Origin: Actinomycetes bacterium
GTDB taxonomy: Bacteria; Actinomycetota; Acidimicrobiia; Acidimicrobiales; RAAP-2
Direction of reading: 5' to 3'
DNA: 64,000 bases
Assembly: GCA_021798955.1 (NCBI GenBank)
Contig: JAJZBK010000009.1
Location: 1-64,000 of the forward strand
The translations under genes were made by a program, and so were the position numbers. Positions 24,538-33,960 of this stretch are shown here, piece by piece. Position 1 is the first letter of the stretch. Each line of letters starts with the position of its first letter. Under the pieces are notes generated by a model, which was not told the DNA's origin, did no database searches, and worked only from the letters and a program-made list of their open reading frames with translations.

Positions 24538-25458
24538 ATGACGACTCCTGCGCCGAACGCCAGTGCATCGGACGGGACGCCCCCAGTCACGGGGACGTTC
24601 ACTGTCAAACGGGGTCTGGCGGAGATGCTGCGGGGAGGCGTCATCATGGACGTCGTAGACGCCGGGCAGGCCAAGGTGGCCGAAGACGCCGGCGCGGTGG
24701 CTGTGATGGCGCTCGAGCGCGTCCCGGCTGACATCCGGCGCGACGGCGGGGTGGCTCGGATGAGCGACCCCGCGCTCATCGAGGGGATCAAGGCGGCGGT
24801 GACGATCCCGGTGATGGCCAAGGCGCGCATCGGCCACTTCGCCGAAGCGCAGGTGCTCGCGTCCCTCGGCGTCGACTACATCGACGAGAGCGAGGTGCTC
24901 ACGCCGGCCGACGAGGCGCACCATATCGACAAGTGGCCGTTCACCGTGCCGTTCGTGTGCGGGGCGACCAACCTCGGGGAGGCACTGCGCCGCATCTCGG
25001 AAGGTGCGGCGATGATCCGCTCGAAGGGCGAGGCGGGTACCGGCAACATCGTCGAGGCCGTCCGCCACCTGCGGTCCATCCTCGGCGACATCCGGCGCAT
25101 CACCCAGGCCGATCCGGCAGAACGCTACGCCTGGGCCAAGGAGCTCGCTGCGCCGATCGGGCTGGTGCAGGAGCTCGCCGAAACGGGGCGACTGCCGGTC
25201 CCGTTGTTCTGTGCGGGCGGCATTGCCACGCCTGCTGACGCGTCGCTCGTCATGCAGCTCGGGGCGGAGGCGGTCTTCGTCGGCTCGGGCATCTTCAAGA
25301 GCGAGGACCCGGCCCGTCGGGCCCGGGCGATCGTGGAGGCGACCGCGCACTTCACCGACGCCGCGCTGGTGGCAAAGGTGTCCACGGGCCTTGGCTCGGC
25401 CATGCCGGGCCAGGAGGTCGCCGCGCTGGACGTGCGGCTGGCCGAACGCGGGTGGTGA
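24538..25458 (+). CDS. pdxS: pyridoxal 5'-phosphate synthase lyase subunit
   Basis: A 306-residue (beta/alpha)8 barrel that builds PLP from ribose 5-phosphate, glyceraldehyde 3-phosphate and ammonia. The substrate-binding Lys95 lies in [14 protein letters not shown]; the second catalytic Lys is in [39 protein letters not shown] closes the phosphate site (landmarks GGIATPAD and GSGIF). About 20 extra N-terminal residues precede the conserved [19 protein letters not shown] start. A leaderless TAAGCT promoter sits in front. The glutaminase partner pdxT follows after 45 bases, and the same pdxS...pdxT-yebC-ruvCAB order occurs in mycobacteria. Confidence 0.97.
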   Translation: MTTPAPNASASDGTPPVTGTFTVKRGLAEMLRGGVIMDVVDAGQAKVAEDAGAVAVMALERVPADIRRDGGVARMSDPALIEGIKAAVTIPVMAKARIGHFAEAQVLASLGVDYIDESEVLTPADEAHHIDKWPFTVPFVCGATNLGEALRRISEGAAMIRSKGEAGTGNIVEAVRHLRSILGDIRRITQADPAERYAWAKELAAPIGLVQELAETGRLPVPLFCAGGIATPADASLVMQLGAEAVFVGSGIFKSEDPARRARAIVEATAHFTDAALVAKVSTGLGSAMPGQEVAALDVRLAERGW

Positions 25459-25503
25459 GCTGACCCCCGGGCCGGGGCTGGGCCGCCGCGTGGTGCTGTC
25501 GTC

Positions 25504-26109
25504 ATGATCGGCGTGCTCGCCCTCCAAGGCGACGTCCGGGAGCACCTACGCGTGCTCGAGCACCTTGGTGAACCGGCGCGTCCGGTGCTCGAACCGGCTG
25601 ACCTGGCCGGCGTGAACGGCCTGGTGCTGCCGGGAGGAGAGTCGACGACGCTGTCGCTGCTCCTCTCCTCGTCGGGGCTGCTCGGGCCGGTGGGCGACCT
25701 GCTCGACGCCGGCACGGCTGTCTTCGGTACGTGCGCAGGGATGATCCTCCTGGCCGGCGAGGTCAGCGACGGACGTCCCGACCAAGCCCACTTCGGCGGC
25801 ATCGACCTCGAGGTCCGGCGCAACGGGTTCGGCAGCCAGGCGGCGTCCTTCGAGTGCGACCTGGAGGTCGACGCGCTGGGCTCGCCGCCGTTGCACGCCG
25901 TCTTCATCCGGGCGCCGCTCGTGGAGCGGGCCGGAGCGGGGGTCGACGTCCTGGCCCGGCTCCCACTGGGTCCTTCGGGCTCGGTGGCGGGTACCGGGAG
26001 CCCGGTCCTGTGCCGGCAGGGGAGCGTGCTGGTCAGCTCGTTCCACCCGGAGCTGACCACGGACACCCGGGTGCATCGCTACTTTGTCGAGATGGCCAAG
26101 GGGGCCTGA
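25504..26109 (+). CDS. pdxT: pyridoxal 5'-phosphate synthase glutaminase subunit
   Basis: A 201-residue class I glutamine amidotransferase that feeds ammonia to PdxS. MIGVLALQGDVREHLRVLE is the family N-terminus, GLVLPGGESTT the oxyanion-strand motif, FGTCAGMILLA carries the nucleophile Cys, and SSFHPELTTD holds the catalytic His and Glu. Length is normal. The ATG at 25504 makes a canonical MIGVLALQG start. It lies 45 bases after pdxS and 84 bases before yebC. Confidence 0.96.
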   Translation: MIGVLALQGDVREHLRVLEHLGEPARPVLEPADLAGVNGLVLPGGESTTLSLLLSSSGLLGPVGDLLDAGTAVFGTCAGMILLAGEVSDGRPDQAHFGGIDLEVRRNGFGSQAASFECDLEVDALGSPPLHAVFIRAPLVERAGAGVDVLARLPLGPSGSVAGTGSPVLCRQGSVLVSSFHPELTTDTRVHRYFVEMAKGA

Positions 26110-26193
26110 GCCCGGGCTCACCGGGATGGCGCAGCCGGATGGCGGTCTCGCTGCCGGCGGCGGCTCCCGGGAGGAGCAGAGAGGAACCAGCCG

Positions 26194-26943
26194 ATGTCGG
26201 GACATTCGAAGTGGGCGACGACCAAGTACCGCAAGGGTGCCCAGGACGCCGCTCGGGCGAAGGTGTTCGCCAAGATCATCCGACAGGTCGAAGTGGCTGC
26301 CCGCGAGGGCGGGAGCGACCTGTCGGCCAACGCCACCTTGCGAACGATGTACGCCAAGGCCCGTGACGCCTCGGTGCCGATCGACACCATCGAACGGGCG
26401 ATCAAGCGCGGCTCGGGCGAGCTCGAGGGTGTGCGCTACGAGCCCATCTCCTACGAGGGGTATGGGCCCGACGGGGTCGCCGTGATCGTCGAGTGCCTCT
26501 CGGACAACCGGAACCGCACGGGGGCCGAGATCCGCAACCTGTTCAACAAGTCGGGCGGGTCGATGGCCGAGCCCGGCGCCGTCAGTTGGCAGTTCGAACG
26601 GAAGGGGACCGTCGCCGTCCCGCGGGGGGCCGACGAGGAACGCGTCATGGAGGTGGCCATGGAGGCCGGTGCCGAGGACCTTGCCGACGACGGGGACCGG
26701 TGGCTGGTGACCACCGAGCCCGCCGAGCTCATGGCCGTGCGTGCCGCGCTCGAAGCAGCTGGCCTCGAACCGGGTACGGCCGAGCTGGTGATGGTCCCGA
26801 CCACCACGGTGGCGATCGAGGACGAAGCAGCGGCCAAACGGGTGCTCCGGCTGATCGAGGCGCTCGACGACCACGACGACGTCCAGAACGTGTATGCCAA
26901 CTACGACATCCCTGACGCGGTGCTGGCGGCCTACGACGGCTGA
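26194..26943 (+). CDS. yebC: YebC/PmpR family protein (TACO1-like)
   Basis: A 249-residue member of the YebC/PmpR family, historically called a transcriptional regulator and more recently linked to translation through difficult sequences. MSGHSKWATTKYRKGAQDAARAKVFAKI is nearly invariant (landmark MSGHSKWATTKYRKG); GYGPDGVAVIVECLSDNRNRT and GSMAEPGAVSWQFERKG follow. A GAGGAG-type ribosome site lies before the ATG. It precedes ruvC, as in most actinobacteria and proteobacteria. Confidence 0.96.
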   Translation: MSGHSKWATTKYRKGAQDAARAKVFAKIIRQVEVAAREGGSDLSANATLRTMYAKARDASVPIDTIERAIKRGSGELEGVRYEPISYEGYGPDGVAVIVECLSDNRNRTGAEIRNLFNKSGGSMAEPGAVSWQFERKGTVAVPRGADEERVMEVAMEAGAEDLADDGDRWLVTTEPAELMAVRAALEAAGLEPGTAELVMVPTTTVAIEDEAAAKRVLRLIEALDDHDDVQNVYANYDIPDAVLAAYDG

Positions 26944-27001
26944 CCGGCGCCCTGGGCGGTGTTCGCCACGGTAGGTCCACCGCCGGTCGGTCGCCGTTGA
27001 C

Positions 27002-27007
27002 TATCCT
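27002..27007 (+). promoter_or_regulatory. leaderless promoter -10 box of ruvCAB
   Basis: TATCCT ends 7 bases before the ATG at 27015. It settles the ruvC start at MFVLGIDPGLS rather than the in-frame upstream codon at 26997, which would place the box inside the gene. Confidence 0.6.
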
Positions 27008-27014
27008 CGAACGC

Positions 27015-27644
27015 ATGTTCGTTCTGGGCATCGACCCCGGGCTCTCCCGGTGTGGCTACGGCGTGGTCGAGCGGGACGGAGCGGAGCTGCGCGCGGTGGC
27101 CGGGGGCGTGGTGGCCACACCACCCGAGGTGGCGCTGCCGGACCGACTGCACACCTTGTGGCGCGAACTGGTCGCCCTGGTCGAGGAGCACCATCCAGGC
27201 ACGGTCGTCGTCGAACGGGTCTTCTTCCAGGTGAACGCTCGGACGGCGATGGCCACCGGACAGGCAGCCGGGGTCGCCCTGCTCGCTGCGGCTGCTGCCG
27301 GGGTCCCGGTCGTCCAGTACACCGCCAACGAGGTGAAGCAGGCGCTCGTCGGGTTCGGCGGGGCTACCAAGGCCCAGGTCCAGCAGATGGTGGCGGCGGT
27401 GCTCCACTTGGCAGCGCCGCCGCGCCCGCCTGACGTCGCCGACGCGTTGGCGCTCGCCGTCTGCCACCTGACCACCGAGCCGCTTCGCCGGGCCGTCGCC
27501 GCCGCGTCGACCAGCACGGCCCGCCCCAGCACGCCCCGCCCCAGCACGCCCCGGCCCAGCACGCCCCGCCCCAGCACGCCCCGGCCCATTGCCGGCACCG
27601 CGGTGGTGCCCGGTGGGCGCTCCGTCAGGCCCGGTGCCCGGTGA
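27015..27644 (+). CDS. ruvC: crossover junction endodeoxyribonuclease RuvC
   Basis: A 209-residue Holliday-junction resolvase. The acidic catalytic set is visible: Asp in FVLGIDPGLSRCGYG, Glu in VVVERVFFQVNARTA, and the C-terminal DVADALALAVCH pair. The catalytic fold ends near residue 160. A proline-rich tail follows, with four perfect RPSTP units at about residues 170-189, absent from typical 175-190-residue RuvC. It starts the ruvC-ruvA-ruvB operon and overlaps ruvA by GTGA. Confidence 0.96.
   Translation: MFVLGIDPGLSRCGYGVVERDGAELRAVAGGVVATPPEVALPDRLHTLWRELVALVEEHHPGTVVVERVFFQVNARTAMATGQAAGVALLAAAAAGVPVVQYTANEVKQALVGFGGATKAQVQQMVAAVLHLAAPPRPPDVADALALAVCHLTTEPLRRAVAAASTSTARPSTPRPSTPRPSTPRPSTPRPIAGTAVVPGGRSVRPGAR
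27522..27581. repeat. 15-bp tandem repeat, four units, in the ruvC tail
   Basis: Unit CGCCCCAGCACGCCC (with CGG/CGC variation) encoding RPSTP, repeated four times with a partial fifth. It is confined to the non-catalytic C-terminus of RuvC. Confidence 0.85.
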
Positions 27645-28279
27645 TCGGCACCTTGCGCGGTCCTGTCGTCGACGTGCCGTCCCCTGGCGAGGTGGTGGTG
27701 GAGGTCGGCGGTGTCGGCTACCGGGTCCAAGTCACCCCGCGGACAGCCGCCGAGCTCGCTGCTGGCGGTGGCGTCCCGCGTGGTGACGGCAGTGGAGTGG
27801 GAGGGCAGGGAGAGACGTTCCTGTACGTGCACACCCACGTCCGCGAGGACGCCATCGTCCTCTATGGCTTCCGCCACGCCGACGAACGTCGCTGCTTCGA
27901 GTCGCTGCTCGGTGCGCACGGCGTCGGCCCGGCACTGGCGTTGGCCGTCCTGTCGGTGCTGTCACCGGCAGAGCTCTCAACGGCAGTGGCCTCAGGGGAC
28001 GCCACCACGCTGTGTCGGGTGCCAGGCGTCGGGAGGAAGACAGCCGCCCGGCTGCTGCTCGAGCTCGAAGCACGGCTCGTGGTCCCCGACCTGGTCGGGG
28101 GCGGCCAGACGGCGACCCCCGCCAAGGGGCCGTCGCTCCGTGACGACGCGATGGCCGCGCTGGTCGAGCTTGGCTACGGGACGGACGAGGTGGAGCCGGC
28201 CCTCGAGGCGGCCCCCGACGCCACCAGCGTCGAAGCGCTGGTGCGCGGTGCCTTGCGAGCGTTGGCGCGGAGCCGGTGA
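27641..28279 (+). CDS. ruvA: Holliday junction branch migration protein RuvA
   Basis: A 212-residue DNA-binding subunit of the RuvAB motor. The N-terminal OB domain reads [12 protein letters not shown] and continues to [18 protein letters not shown]; the double helix-hairpin-helix includes [17 protein letters not shown] and [18 protein letters not shown]; the C-terminal RuvB-binding domain follows a flexible linker at 155-165. A GGG-rich insert near residues 45-58 lengthens the OB domain. It overlaps ruvC (GTGA) and ruvB (GTGA). Confidence 0.96.
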   Translation: MIGTLRGPVVDVPSPGEVVVEVGGVGYRVQVTPRTAAELAAGGGVPRGDGSGVGGQGETFLYVHTHVREDAIVLYGFRHADERRCFESLLGAHGVGPALALAVLSVLSPAELSTAVASGDATTLCRVPGVGRKTAARLLLELEARLVVPDLVGGGQTATPAKGPSLRDDAMAALVELGYGTDEVEPALEAAPDATSVEALVRGALRALARSR

Positions 28280-29400
28280 CCTCCGCCCGGCGCGAGGTGC
28301 TGGGGACCGGGGGCGCGGGCCCTCTAGGCACCCGACCAGGTGTCACCGACGAGGTCCCTACCGACGGCCCGGCGGCGGCAGGTGTCCCGAAGCTGGAGCG
28401 AACGGTCGACCCGAGCGCCGGTGACACCGAGGAGCTCGACGAAGCGGGTCTCCGGCCGCGATCCCTGGCCGAGTTCGTGGGCCAGCAGCAGCTCACTGAG
28501 CATCTCGCCATCGTGGTAGAGGCGGCTCGGCGTCGCGGTCAACCGGTCGACCATCTCCTCTTTGCCGGCCCGCCCGGTCTGGGCAAGACGTCGTTGGCAG
28601 GGATCGTCGCCGCCGAGATGGGCGTCGGCCTTCGGGTCACGTCGGGGCCGGCGCTCGTCCGGGCGGGGGACTTGGCCGCGCTGCTCACCGACCTGCAAGA
28701 TGGTGACGTCCTCTTCATCGACGAGATCCACCGGCTGAACCGGGCCGTCGAAGAGATCCTCTACCCGGCGATGGAGGACGGGAAGCTCGATCTGGTGATC
28801 GGCAAGGGCCCGACAGCCCGCAGCATCCGCCTCGACCTGCCCCGGTTCACGCTGGTGGGTGCCACCACCCGTACCGGCCTGGTGACCGGTCCACTGCGGG
28901 ACCGGTTCGGCTTCGTCGGCCGGATGGACTACTACGAGGTCCCCGAGCTCGAGGCGATCGTGCTCCGGTCGGCTGACATCCTGGGTGTCCCCATCGACGC
29001 ACCCGGTGCCCGGCACGTTGCCGCCCGTTCGCGGGGCACGCCCCGGATCGCCAACCGCCTGCTCCGACGAGTTCGCGACTTCGTCGAGGTGCGAGCCGAC
29101 GGTGTGATCACGGCGGAGACGGCGCGAGCCGGCCTCGACCTCTTCGGAGTGGACGAGCTCGGCCTCGACAAGATCGACCGGGCGATCCTCGACGTCCTCT
29201 GCCGGCGGTTCGGTGGCCGGCCCGTCGGGCTGGTGACGCTCGCCCAGTGCATCGGCGAAGAGCCGGCGACCGTCGAAGACGCCTACGAACCGTTCCTGGT
29301 CCGCCAGGGGCTTGTCTTGCGTACGCCCCGTGGTCGGGTGGCGGCGCCGCGTGCATGGGACCACTTGGGGCTTGCCCCGGTGTCGATGCCGCTCGCTTGA
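28276..29400 (+). CDS. ruvB: Holliday junction branch migration ATPase RuvB
   Basis: A 374-residue AAA+ helicase. After about 45 extra N-terminal residues comes the usual [19 protein letters not shown] start, Walker [12 protein letters not shown], Walker [12 protein letters not shown], sensor [18 protein letters not shown] and the winged-helix end [15 protein letters not shown]. The N-terminal extension is hydrophilic and unconserved; a later in-frame start is possible. It is translationally coupled to ruvA and ends 129 bases before the chosen queA start. Confidence 0.97.
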   Translation: MTSARREVLGTGGAGPLGTRPGVTDEVPTDGPAAAGVPKLERTVDPSAGDTEELDEAGLRPRSLAEFVGQQQLTEHLAIVVEAARRRGQPVDHLLFAGPPGLGKTSLAGIVAAEMGVGLRVTSGPALVRAGDLAALLTDLQDGDVLFIDEIHRLNRAVEEILYPAMEDGKLDLVIGKGPTARSIRLDLPRFTLVGATTRTGLVTGPLRDRFGFVGRMDYYEVPELEAIVLRSADILGVPIDAPGARHVAARSRGTPRIANRLLRRVRDFVEVRADGVITAETARAGLDLFGVDELGLDKIDRAILDVLCRRFGGRPVGLVTLAQCIGEEPATVEDAYEPFLVRQGLVLRTPRGRVAAPRAWDHLGLAPVSMPLA

Positions 29401-29529
29401 GGGGCGCAGCGCGACCCGACAGTGGCTGGTGCCGGTGGTCGTTCCGTCGTCTGGCACCATGGCGTCATGGGCGAGGTCTCCGAACAGGAGCGCGGCGCGG
29501 GTGTGACGAGGCGTGACCGGGGGACGCCC

Positions 29530-30642
29530 ATGTCGGCCTTCGACTACCCGCTCCCGGCCGGGTCGATCGCCCAGCGACCGGTCGAGCCGCGCAGCGCCGC
29601 CCGGCTCCTGGTCGCTCCGGAGGTGTCGCCGGTCGGTGTGCTCGAGCACCGACGGGTGGCAGAGCTTCCGGTGCTCCTCGGTCCCGGCGACGTCGTCGTG
29701 GTCAACGAGACGCGGGTGTTGGCGGCCCGGCTGGGCCTGGTCCGTTCGACCGGGGGACGGGCCGAGGTGCTGCTGCTCGAGCCGGTCGCGGGGACGGCCG
29801 GGGGCGTTGCCGGCTGGCGAAGGGCCGATGCAGCCGTTGGCGTCCGCGCGGAAGGAGGTGGGAGCCGGTGGTACGCGCTCGTGCGTCCCGGCCGACGGCT
29901 GCCGCCGGGGACGCTCCTGTACGCCTGCGGTCCCGATGGACGTCCGACGGGTGAGCCAGTGGTCGAGGTCGGAGTCGCGGCGCCGGGGGCAGACGATGGC
30001 CGGCGGCTCGTGACGGTGCTCGACCGGTCGGCGGCAAGGTCGGTCGGCGAGGTCCCGTTGCCGCCCTACATCCACGAACCGCTCGATGACCCGGACCGGT
30101 ACCAGACGGTGTTCGCCCGTGACGAGGACGAGGCGGACCGGTCGGTGGCCGCGCCGACCGCCGGGCTGCACCTGACGAGAGAAGTGATCGACGGCATCGT
30201 GGCGGCCGGAGCGTCGGTCCACCGGGTGGAGCTCGCCATCGGGCTTGACACGTTCCGGCCGGTGACCACCGAGGTGGCCGAGGACCACGTCATCCACACC
30301 GAGCGGTACCGGGTGCCGGCGGCAACCCTCGAGGCGTGCCGTGCCGCCCGACGTGTGGTGGCGGTGGGGACAACCGTGGTGCGCGCCCTCGAATCGGCTG
30401 CGGCCACTGGAGCGCTCGAAGGCAGGACCGACCTGTTCATCCACGGTTCCTACCCGTTCGCGCTGGTCGACGTCGTCTTGACCAACTTCCACCTGCCGCG
30501 GTCCAGCCTGCTGTTGCTCGTAGAGGCGTTCTGTGGGCCGCGCTGGCGCGACCTGTACGCGACGGCCCTGGCCGAGGGGTACCGGTTCCTCTCCTTCGGC
30601 GACGCCATGCTGGTGGGGCGCAGCTACCGAGAGCCGACGTGA
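29530..30642 (+). CDS. queA: S-adenosylmethionine:tRNA ribosyltransferase-isomerase
   Basis: A 370-residue enzyme that turns 7-aminomethyl-7-deazaguanine in tRNA into epoxyqueuosine using SAM. The family N-terminus is clear in FDYPLPAGSIAQRPVEPRSAARL; VVVNETRVLAARL, PLPPYIHEPLDDPDRYQTVFA, SVAAPTAGLHLT and TNFHLPRSSLLLLV are strongly conserved. An Arg/Gly-rich insert lies near residues 85-130. The ATG at 29530 fits family length; upstream in-frame starts (29422, 29467) add unconserved residues. It overlaps tgt by GTGA. The queF, queCDE and queG genes are not in the window. Confidence 0.93.
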   Translation: MSAFDYPLPAGSIAQRPVEPRSAARLLVAPEVSPVGVLEHRRVAELPVLLGPGDVVVVNETRVLAARLGLVRSTGGRAEVLLLEPVAGTAGGVAGWRRADAAVGVRAEGGGSRWYALVRPGRRLPPGTLLYACGPDGRPTGEPVVEVGVAAPGADDGRRLVTVLDRSAARSVGEVPLPPYIHEPLDDPDRYQTVFARDEDEADRSVAAPTAGLHLTREVIDGIVAAGASVHRVELAIGLDTFRPVTTEVAEDHVIHTERYRVPAATLEACRAARRVVAVGTTVVRALESAAATGALEGRTDLFIHGSYPFALVDVVLTNFHLPRSSLLLLVEAFCGPRWRDLYATALAEGYRFLSFGDAMLVGRSYREPT

Positions 30643-31754
30643 GCGCCGCTGCCCAGGTGGACGTGGTCGCCCGCGACGGTGCAGCCCGCTCCTCCACGGT
30701 GACGACGGCGCGGGGTACCTACCGCACGCCGGCGTTCATGCCGGTGGGCACCCGAGGAGCGGTCAAGGCCCTCGACGCGGTGGACCTCGAGCAGCTCGGG
30801 CCGGCGGTGGTGCTGGCCAACACCTACCACCTGCTGCTCCGGCCCGGCGCCGAGGTGGTCGCCGCTCTCGGCGGGATCCACCGGTTCACCGGTTTCAGCG
30901 GCCACGTCCTCACCGACTCGGGCGGGTACCAGGTGCACTCGCTGGCGCCGGTGGTCGACGACGACGGTGTGACGTTCACCTCGGTCTACGACGGCTCGGA
31001 AGTCCGGCTGACACCAGAAGGCGCCGTCGACGCACAAGGCCTGATCGGAGCCGATGTGGCCATGGTGCTCGACGTCTGCACCACCCTGCCGGCGCCGACA
31101 GCCATCGTGCGCACGGCCGTGGAGCGCACAGCGGCATGGGCGGCCCGGGCCCGCGAGCATCATCGTCGGATCGAGCACCGGCCGGCCGGCCAGGCCCTCT
31201 TCGGCATCGTCCAAGGAGGAGTGGACCCGGAGCTCCGACGCGAGAGCGCCGAGCGGACCGTCGATCTCGACTTCGACGGGTACGGCATCGGTGGGCTGTC
31301 GGTCGGGGAGGGACGTCCCGAGCTGCTCGATGCCCTGGCGGCTGCCATCGACGTGCTCCCGGCGGACCGTCCTCGCTACCTGATGGGGGTCGGGGACCCG
31401 GTGGGGATCGTCGAAGCGGTGGCCCTCGGGGTCGACCAGTTCGACTGCGTGGCGCCGACTCGCCTGGCCCGCCACGGGACAGTCCTGACCGAGGAGGGAC
31501 GCCTCAACCTGCGCAACGCACGCTTCGCCCGTGACGACGGCCCACTCGATCCGGTCTGTCCGTGCTCGACCTGCGCCCGGTGGTCCCGCGGGTACCTGCG
31601 CCACCTGCTCACCGTGGGGGAGCCGACGGCCTGGCGCCTGATCACCATCCACAACCTGTCGTGGATGCTGGCGCTCATGGACCGGCTGTCCGAGGCCATC
31701 CAACGGGGTGAGCTCGAGCGAGTTCGCCGCGACGTGGCGGAACGGTGGGCGTGA
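30639..31754 (+). CDS. tgt: tRNA-guanine(34) transglycosylase
   Basis: A 371-residue TIM-barrel enzyme that exchanges guanine-34 for a queuosine precursor in GUN-anticodon tRNAs. TPAFMPVGTRGAVKALD, LANTYHLLLRPG, LTDSGGYQV with the catalytic-site Asp, FGIVQGGVDPELR, GYGIGGLSVGEG and YLMGVGDP are all in place. Zinc ligands are the CPCSTC cysteines plus the downstream His in IHNL. GTG at 30639 overlaps the queA stop. The queA-tgt pair feeding into yajC-secDF is a widely conserved bacterial order. Confidence 0.96.
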   Translation: MSAAAQVDVVARDGAARSSTVTTARGTYRTPAFMPVGTRGAVKALDAVDLEQLGPAVVLANTYHLLLRPGAEVVAALGGIHRFTGFSGHVLTDSGGYQVHSLAPVVDDDGVTFTSVYDGSEVRLTPEGAVDAQGLIGADVAMVLDVCTTLPAPTAIVRTAVERTAAWAARAREHHRRIEHRPAGQALFGIVQGGVDPELRRESAERTVDLDFDGYGIGGLSVGEGRPELLDALAAAIDVLPADRPRYLMGVGDPVGIVEAVALGVDQFDCVAPTRLARHGTVLTEEGRLNLRNARFARDDGPLDPVCPCSTCARWSRGYLRHLLTVGEPTAWRLITIHNLSWMLALMDRLSEAIQRGELERVRRDVAERWA

Positions 31755-31837
31755 CGCGTCCTGGCCGGTACCGGGGGCCGAGGACGGGGTCCGGTAGCCG
31801 CCCGGTGGGCTGCGCCTGCGAGGACGCGCGGGTCAGC

Positions 31838-31843
31838 TAGCAT
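31838..31843 (+). promoter_or_regulatory. possible yajC-secDF -10 box
   Basis: TAGCAT in the 172-base tgt-yajC gap would give a leader of about 77 bases before the ATG at 31927. No other element is clear in the gap. Confidence 0.35.
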
Positions 31844-31926
31844 GGCGACCCTGTGCACCTGACCCCCCTGATCCCTTCGGCCCCACGAACGTCCCGCACC
31901 GCCTGTGGCGGCGCGACCCCGGGTCG

Positions 31927-32442
31927 ATGACGGCGACCGTGGCGAACGGCCTGTCGCTGCTGGCAGCAGCCAAGAGCACGTCTTCGGGTAGCTCCTCCTT
32001 CCTGTTGATCCTCGTCGTCATCGGCGCTGCCTTCTACTTCTTCCTCTATCGTCCGCAGCAGCAGAAGGCGAAGCGCCAGCGCGAGCTGCAGAACCAGTTC
32101 GAGGTGGGTGACGAGGTCCTCACCGCGGGGGGCCTGGTGGGCCACGTGCTGGAGATCGACGGCGACCGGATCACGCTGGAGACCAGCGTTGGGGCGTCCT
32201 TCGTGGTCCTGCGCCAGTATGTGGTGCGGCGGCTCGAGGCGGCAGCGGCGCCCGGCGAGGAAGCTGACGACGGGGGCTACTACGGCGAAGACGAGCCAGG
32301 CGAGCCTGGCGAGACAGACGGGGTGGGCGGTGTCGACGGGGACGGGGTGGACGCAGTTGATGCGACAGACGGGGTTCCGGGCGGCGACGACGAGGAGCGG
32401 GGCGGCGACGACGGGGATGCTCGGCCGGCCGGCTCCGTCTGA
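31927..32442 (+). CDS. yajC: preprotein translocase subunit YajC
   Basis: A 171-residue accessory subunit of the Sec translocon. A single membrane helix (about 24-41) ends FFLYRPQQQKAKR, followed by the conserved FEVGDEVLTAGGLVGHVLEIDGDRITLE soluble domain (landmarks GDEV and GGLVG). Typical YajC ends near residue 110. Here a 60-residue tail adds about 22 Asp/Glu against two Arg, so it is strongly acidic and cytosolic. secD follows 6 bases later. Confidence 0.93.
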   Translation: MTATVANGLSLLAAAKSTSSGSSSFLLILVVIGAAFYFFLYRPQQQKAKRQRELQNQFEVGDEVLTAGGLVGHVLEIDGDRITLETSVGASFVVLRQYVVRRLEAAAAPGEEADDGGYYGEDEPGEPGETDGVGGVDGDGVDAVDATDGVPGGDDEERGGDDGDARPAGSV

Positions 32443-32448
32443 GCTGCC

Positions 32449-33960
32449 ATGAAGCAGCGCCGAGGTCTGTGGACCAGCCTGGCGGCGTCGGTCATCGTCG
32501 GGATCGCCCTGTTGGGCGCCACGCTGGGAGCCAACTGGTCGCCCAAGCTGGGGCTCGACCTCGATGGCGGGCTCGCCGTCACCTACCAGACGGCGCGTCC
32601 GGTCAGCTCGGGCCAGCTGAGCACCATCGTCAACATCATGAACAACCGGGTCGACGCCCTCGGGGCTACTGGGGCCACGGTGGCCAGCCAGGGAAAGAAC
32701 CAGGTCGCGGTGTCGATCCCCGGGGCGAAGAACGTCCAGCAGATCCTCGACACGATCGGCAACACGGCCCAGCTCTACTTCCGACCGGCGCTGTGCTACG
32801 CACCCGCCTACACGCCGCCGAAGTCGGGCGCGTCGCCGAGCGGCCCGTTGCCCTCCTGCGGGTCCCAGTACGCGCTCACCCAGGCCAACCTCGGGGTGAA
32901 GCCTGATCCGGCGAGCACGTCGGGGTTCACCGCCAACAGCGTCCCGCCCGATCCCGCCTTCGCCTCCTACCGGTCGACCCCTGACACCAAGGGTGCCACC
33001 GTCCTCCTGTCGGCGGCCAAGGGTGCCGGCGGAGGGCGGTACGTGCTCGGGCCGGCCGCCCTGACCGGTTCGATCGTGAAGTCGGCCTCCGCTCAGCTCG
33101 TCAACGGCACCTGGGTGGTGGACTTCAACCTCACCTCCAGCGGTTCGTCGGCATGGGACAAGCTGGCCGCCCAGCAGTTCCACCAGATCATCGCCGTCGA
33201 CCTCGGTGGTACGGTCATCTCGGCGCCCATCACGAGCGCCACCTCGTCGGCACCGAGCTCGTTCAACGGCAGCGTGCAGGTGAGCGGGGGCTTCACCGAG
33301 AACCAGGCCAAGGAGCTGGCCATCGAGCTGAACTACGGCTCGCTCCCGGTCAAGCTCAACCGGTTGACCGTCCAGACGGTGTCGCCGACCCTCGGCAAGT
33401 CGTCCCTCGACGCCGGGTTGATCTCGGGGCTGGCGGGGCTGGTGCTCGTGCTCGCCTACATCCTCGTCTACTACCGGTTGCTCGGCGTCGTAGTGGTCTC
33501 CGGTCTACTGCTGACCGGATCGGTGCTCTGGTCGGTCATCGCCGCCATGGGCCACAGCCTCGGCACCACCATCGACCTGGCCGGGGTGATCGGCGTCATC
33601 GTCTCGGTGGGGATCACCGTCGACTCGTACATCGTCTACTTCGAACGACTGAAAGACGAGGCCCGGTCCGGACGGACCGTTCGTACGAGCGTCGACCGGG
33701 GCTTCGCCAGTGCCTACCGGACGGTGCTGGCGGCTGACGCCGTCTCGCTGCTCGGTGCTGCCATCCTCTACTTCATCTCGATCGGCTCGGTCCGCGGCTT
33801 TGCCCTGTTCCTCGGCATCTCGACTGTGCTCGACGTGGTGGTGACCTACTTCTTCACCCGGCCGTTCGTCATCCTGCTCGGGCGGAGCAAGGCAGCGACC
33901 CAGGCCCGGGGGCTCGGGGTCGCCCGGGGGCTCGGCATGGACGTGGAGGGGGCCAAGTGA
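32449..33960 (+). CDS. secD: protein translocase subunit SecD
   Basis: A 503-residue RND-fold membrane protein that helps late protein export using the proton gradient. The first helix precedes LGLDLDGGLAVTY (the family motif is usually LGLDLRGG or LGLDLQGG; Asp here is unusual). The large periplasmic domain contains IMNNRVDALG and VSIPGAKN, and five helices follow with VIVSVGITVDSYIVYFERLKDE, typical of SecD. A low-complexity stretch rich in Pro/Ser lies at about 115-175. It overlaps secF by GTGA. Confidence 0.95.
   Translation: MKQRRGLWTSLAASVIVGIALLGATLGANWSPKLGLDLDGGLAVTYQTARPVSSGQLSTIVNIMNNRVDALGATGATVASQGKNQVAVSIPGAKNVQQILDTIGNTAQLYFRPALCYAPAYTPPKSGASPSGPLPSCGSQYALTQANLGVKPDPASTSGFTANSVPPDPAFASYRSTPDTKGATVLLSAAKGAGGGRYVLGPAALTGSIVKSASAQLVNGTWVVDFNLTSSGSSAWDKLAAQQFHQIIAVDLGGTVISAPITSATSSAPSSFNGSVQVSGGFTENQAKELAIELNYGSLPVKLNRLTVQTVSPTLGKSSLDAGLISGLAGLVLVLAYILVYYRLLGVVVVSGLLLTGSVLWSVIAAMGHSLGTTIDLAGVIGVIVSVGITVDSYIVYFERLKDEARSGRTVRTSVDRGFASAYRTVLAADAVSLLGAAILYFISIGSVRGFALFLGISTVLDVVVTYFFTRPFVILLGRSKAATQARGLGVARGLGMDVEGAK

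Noticed and set aside
28324-30492. 722-codon minus-strand frame across ruvB and queA
   Set aside because: Its product is low complexity without domains and lies opposite two clear enzymes.
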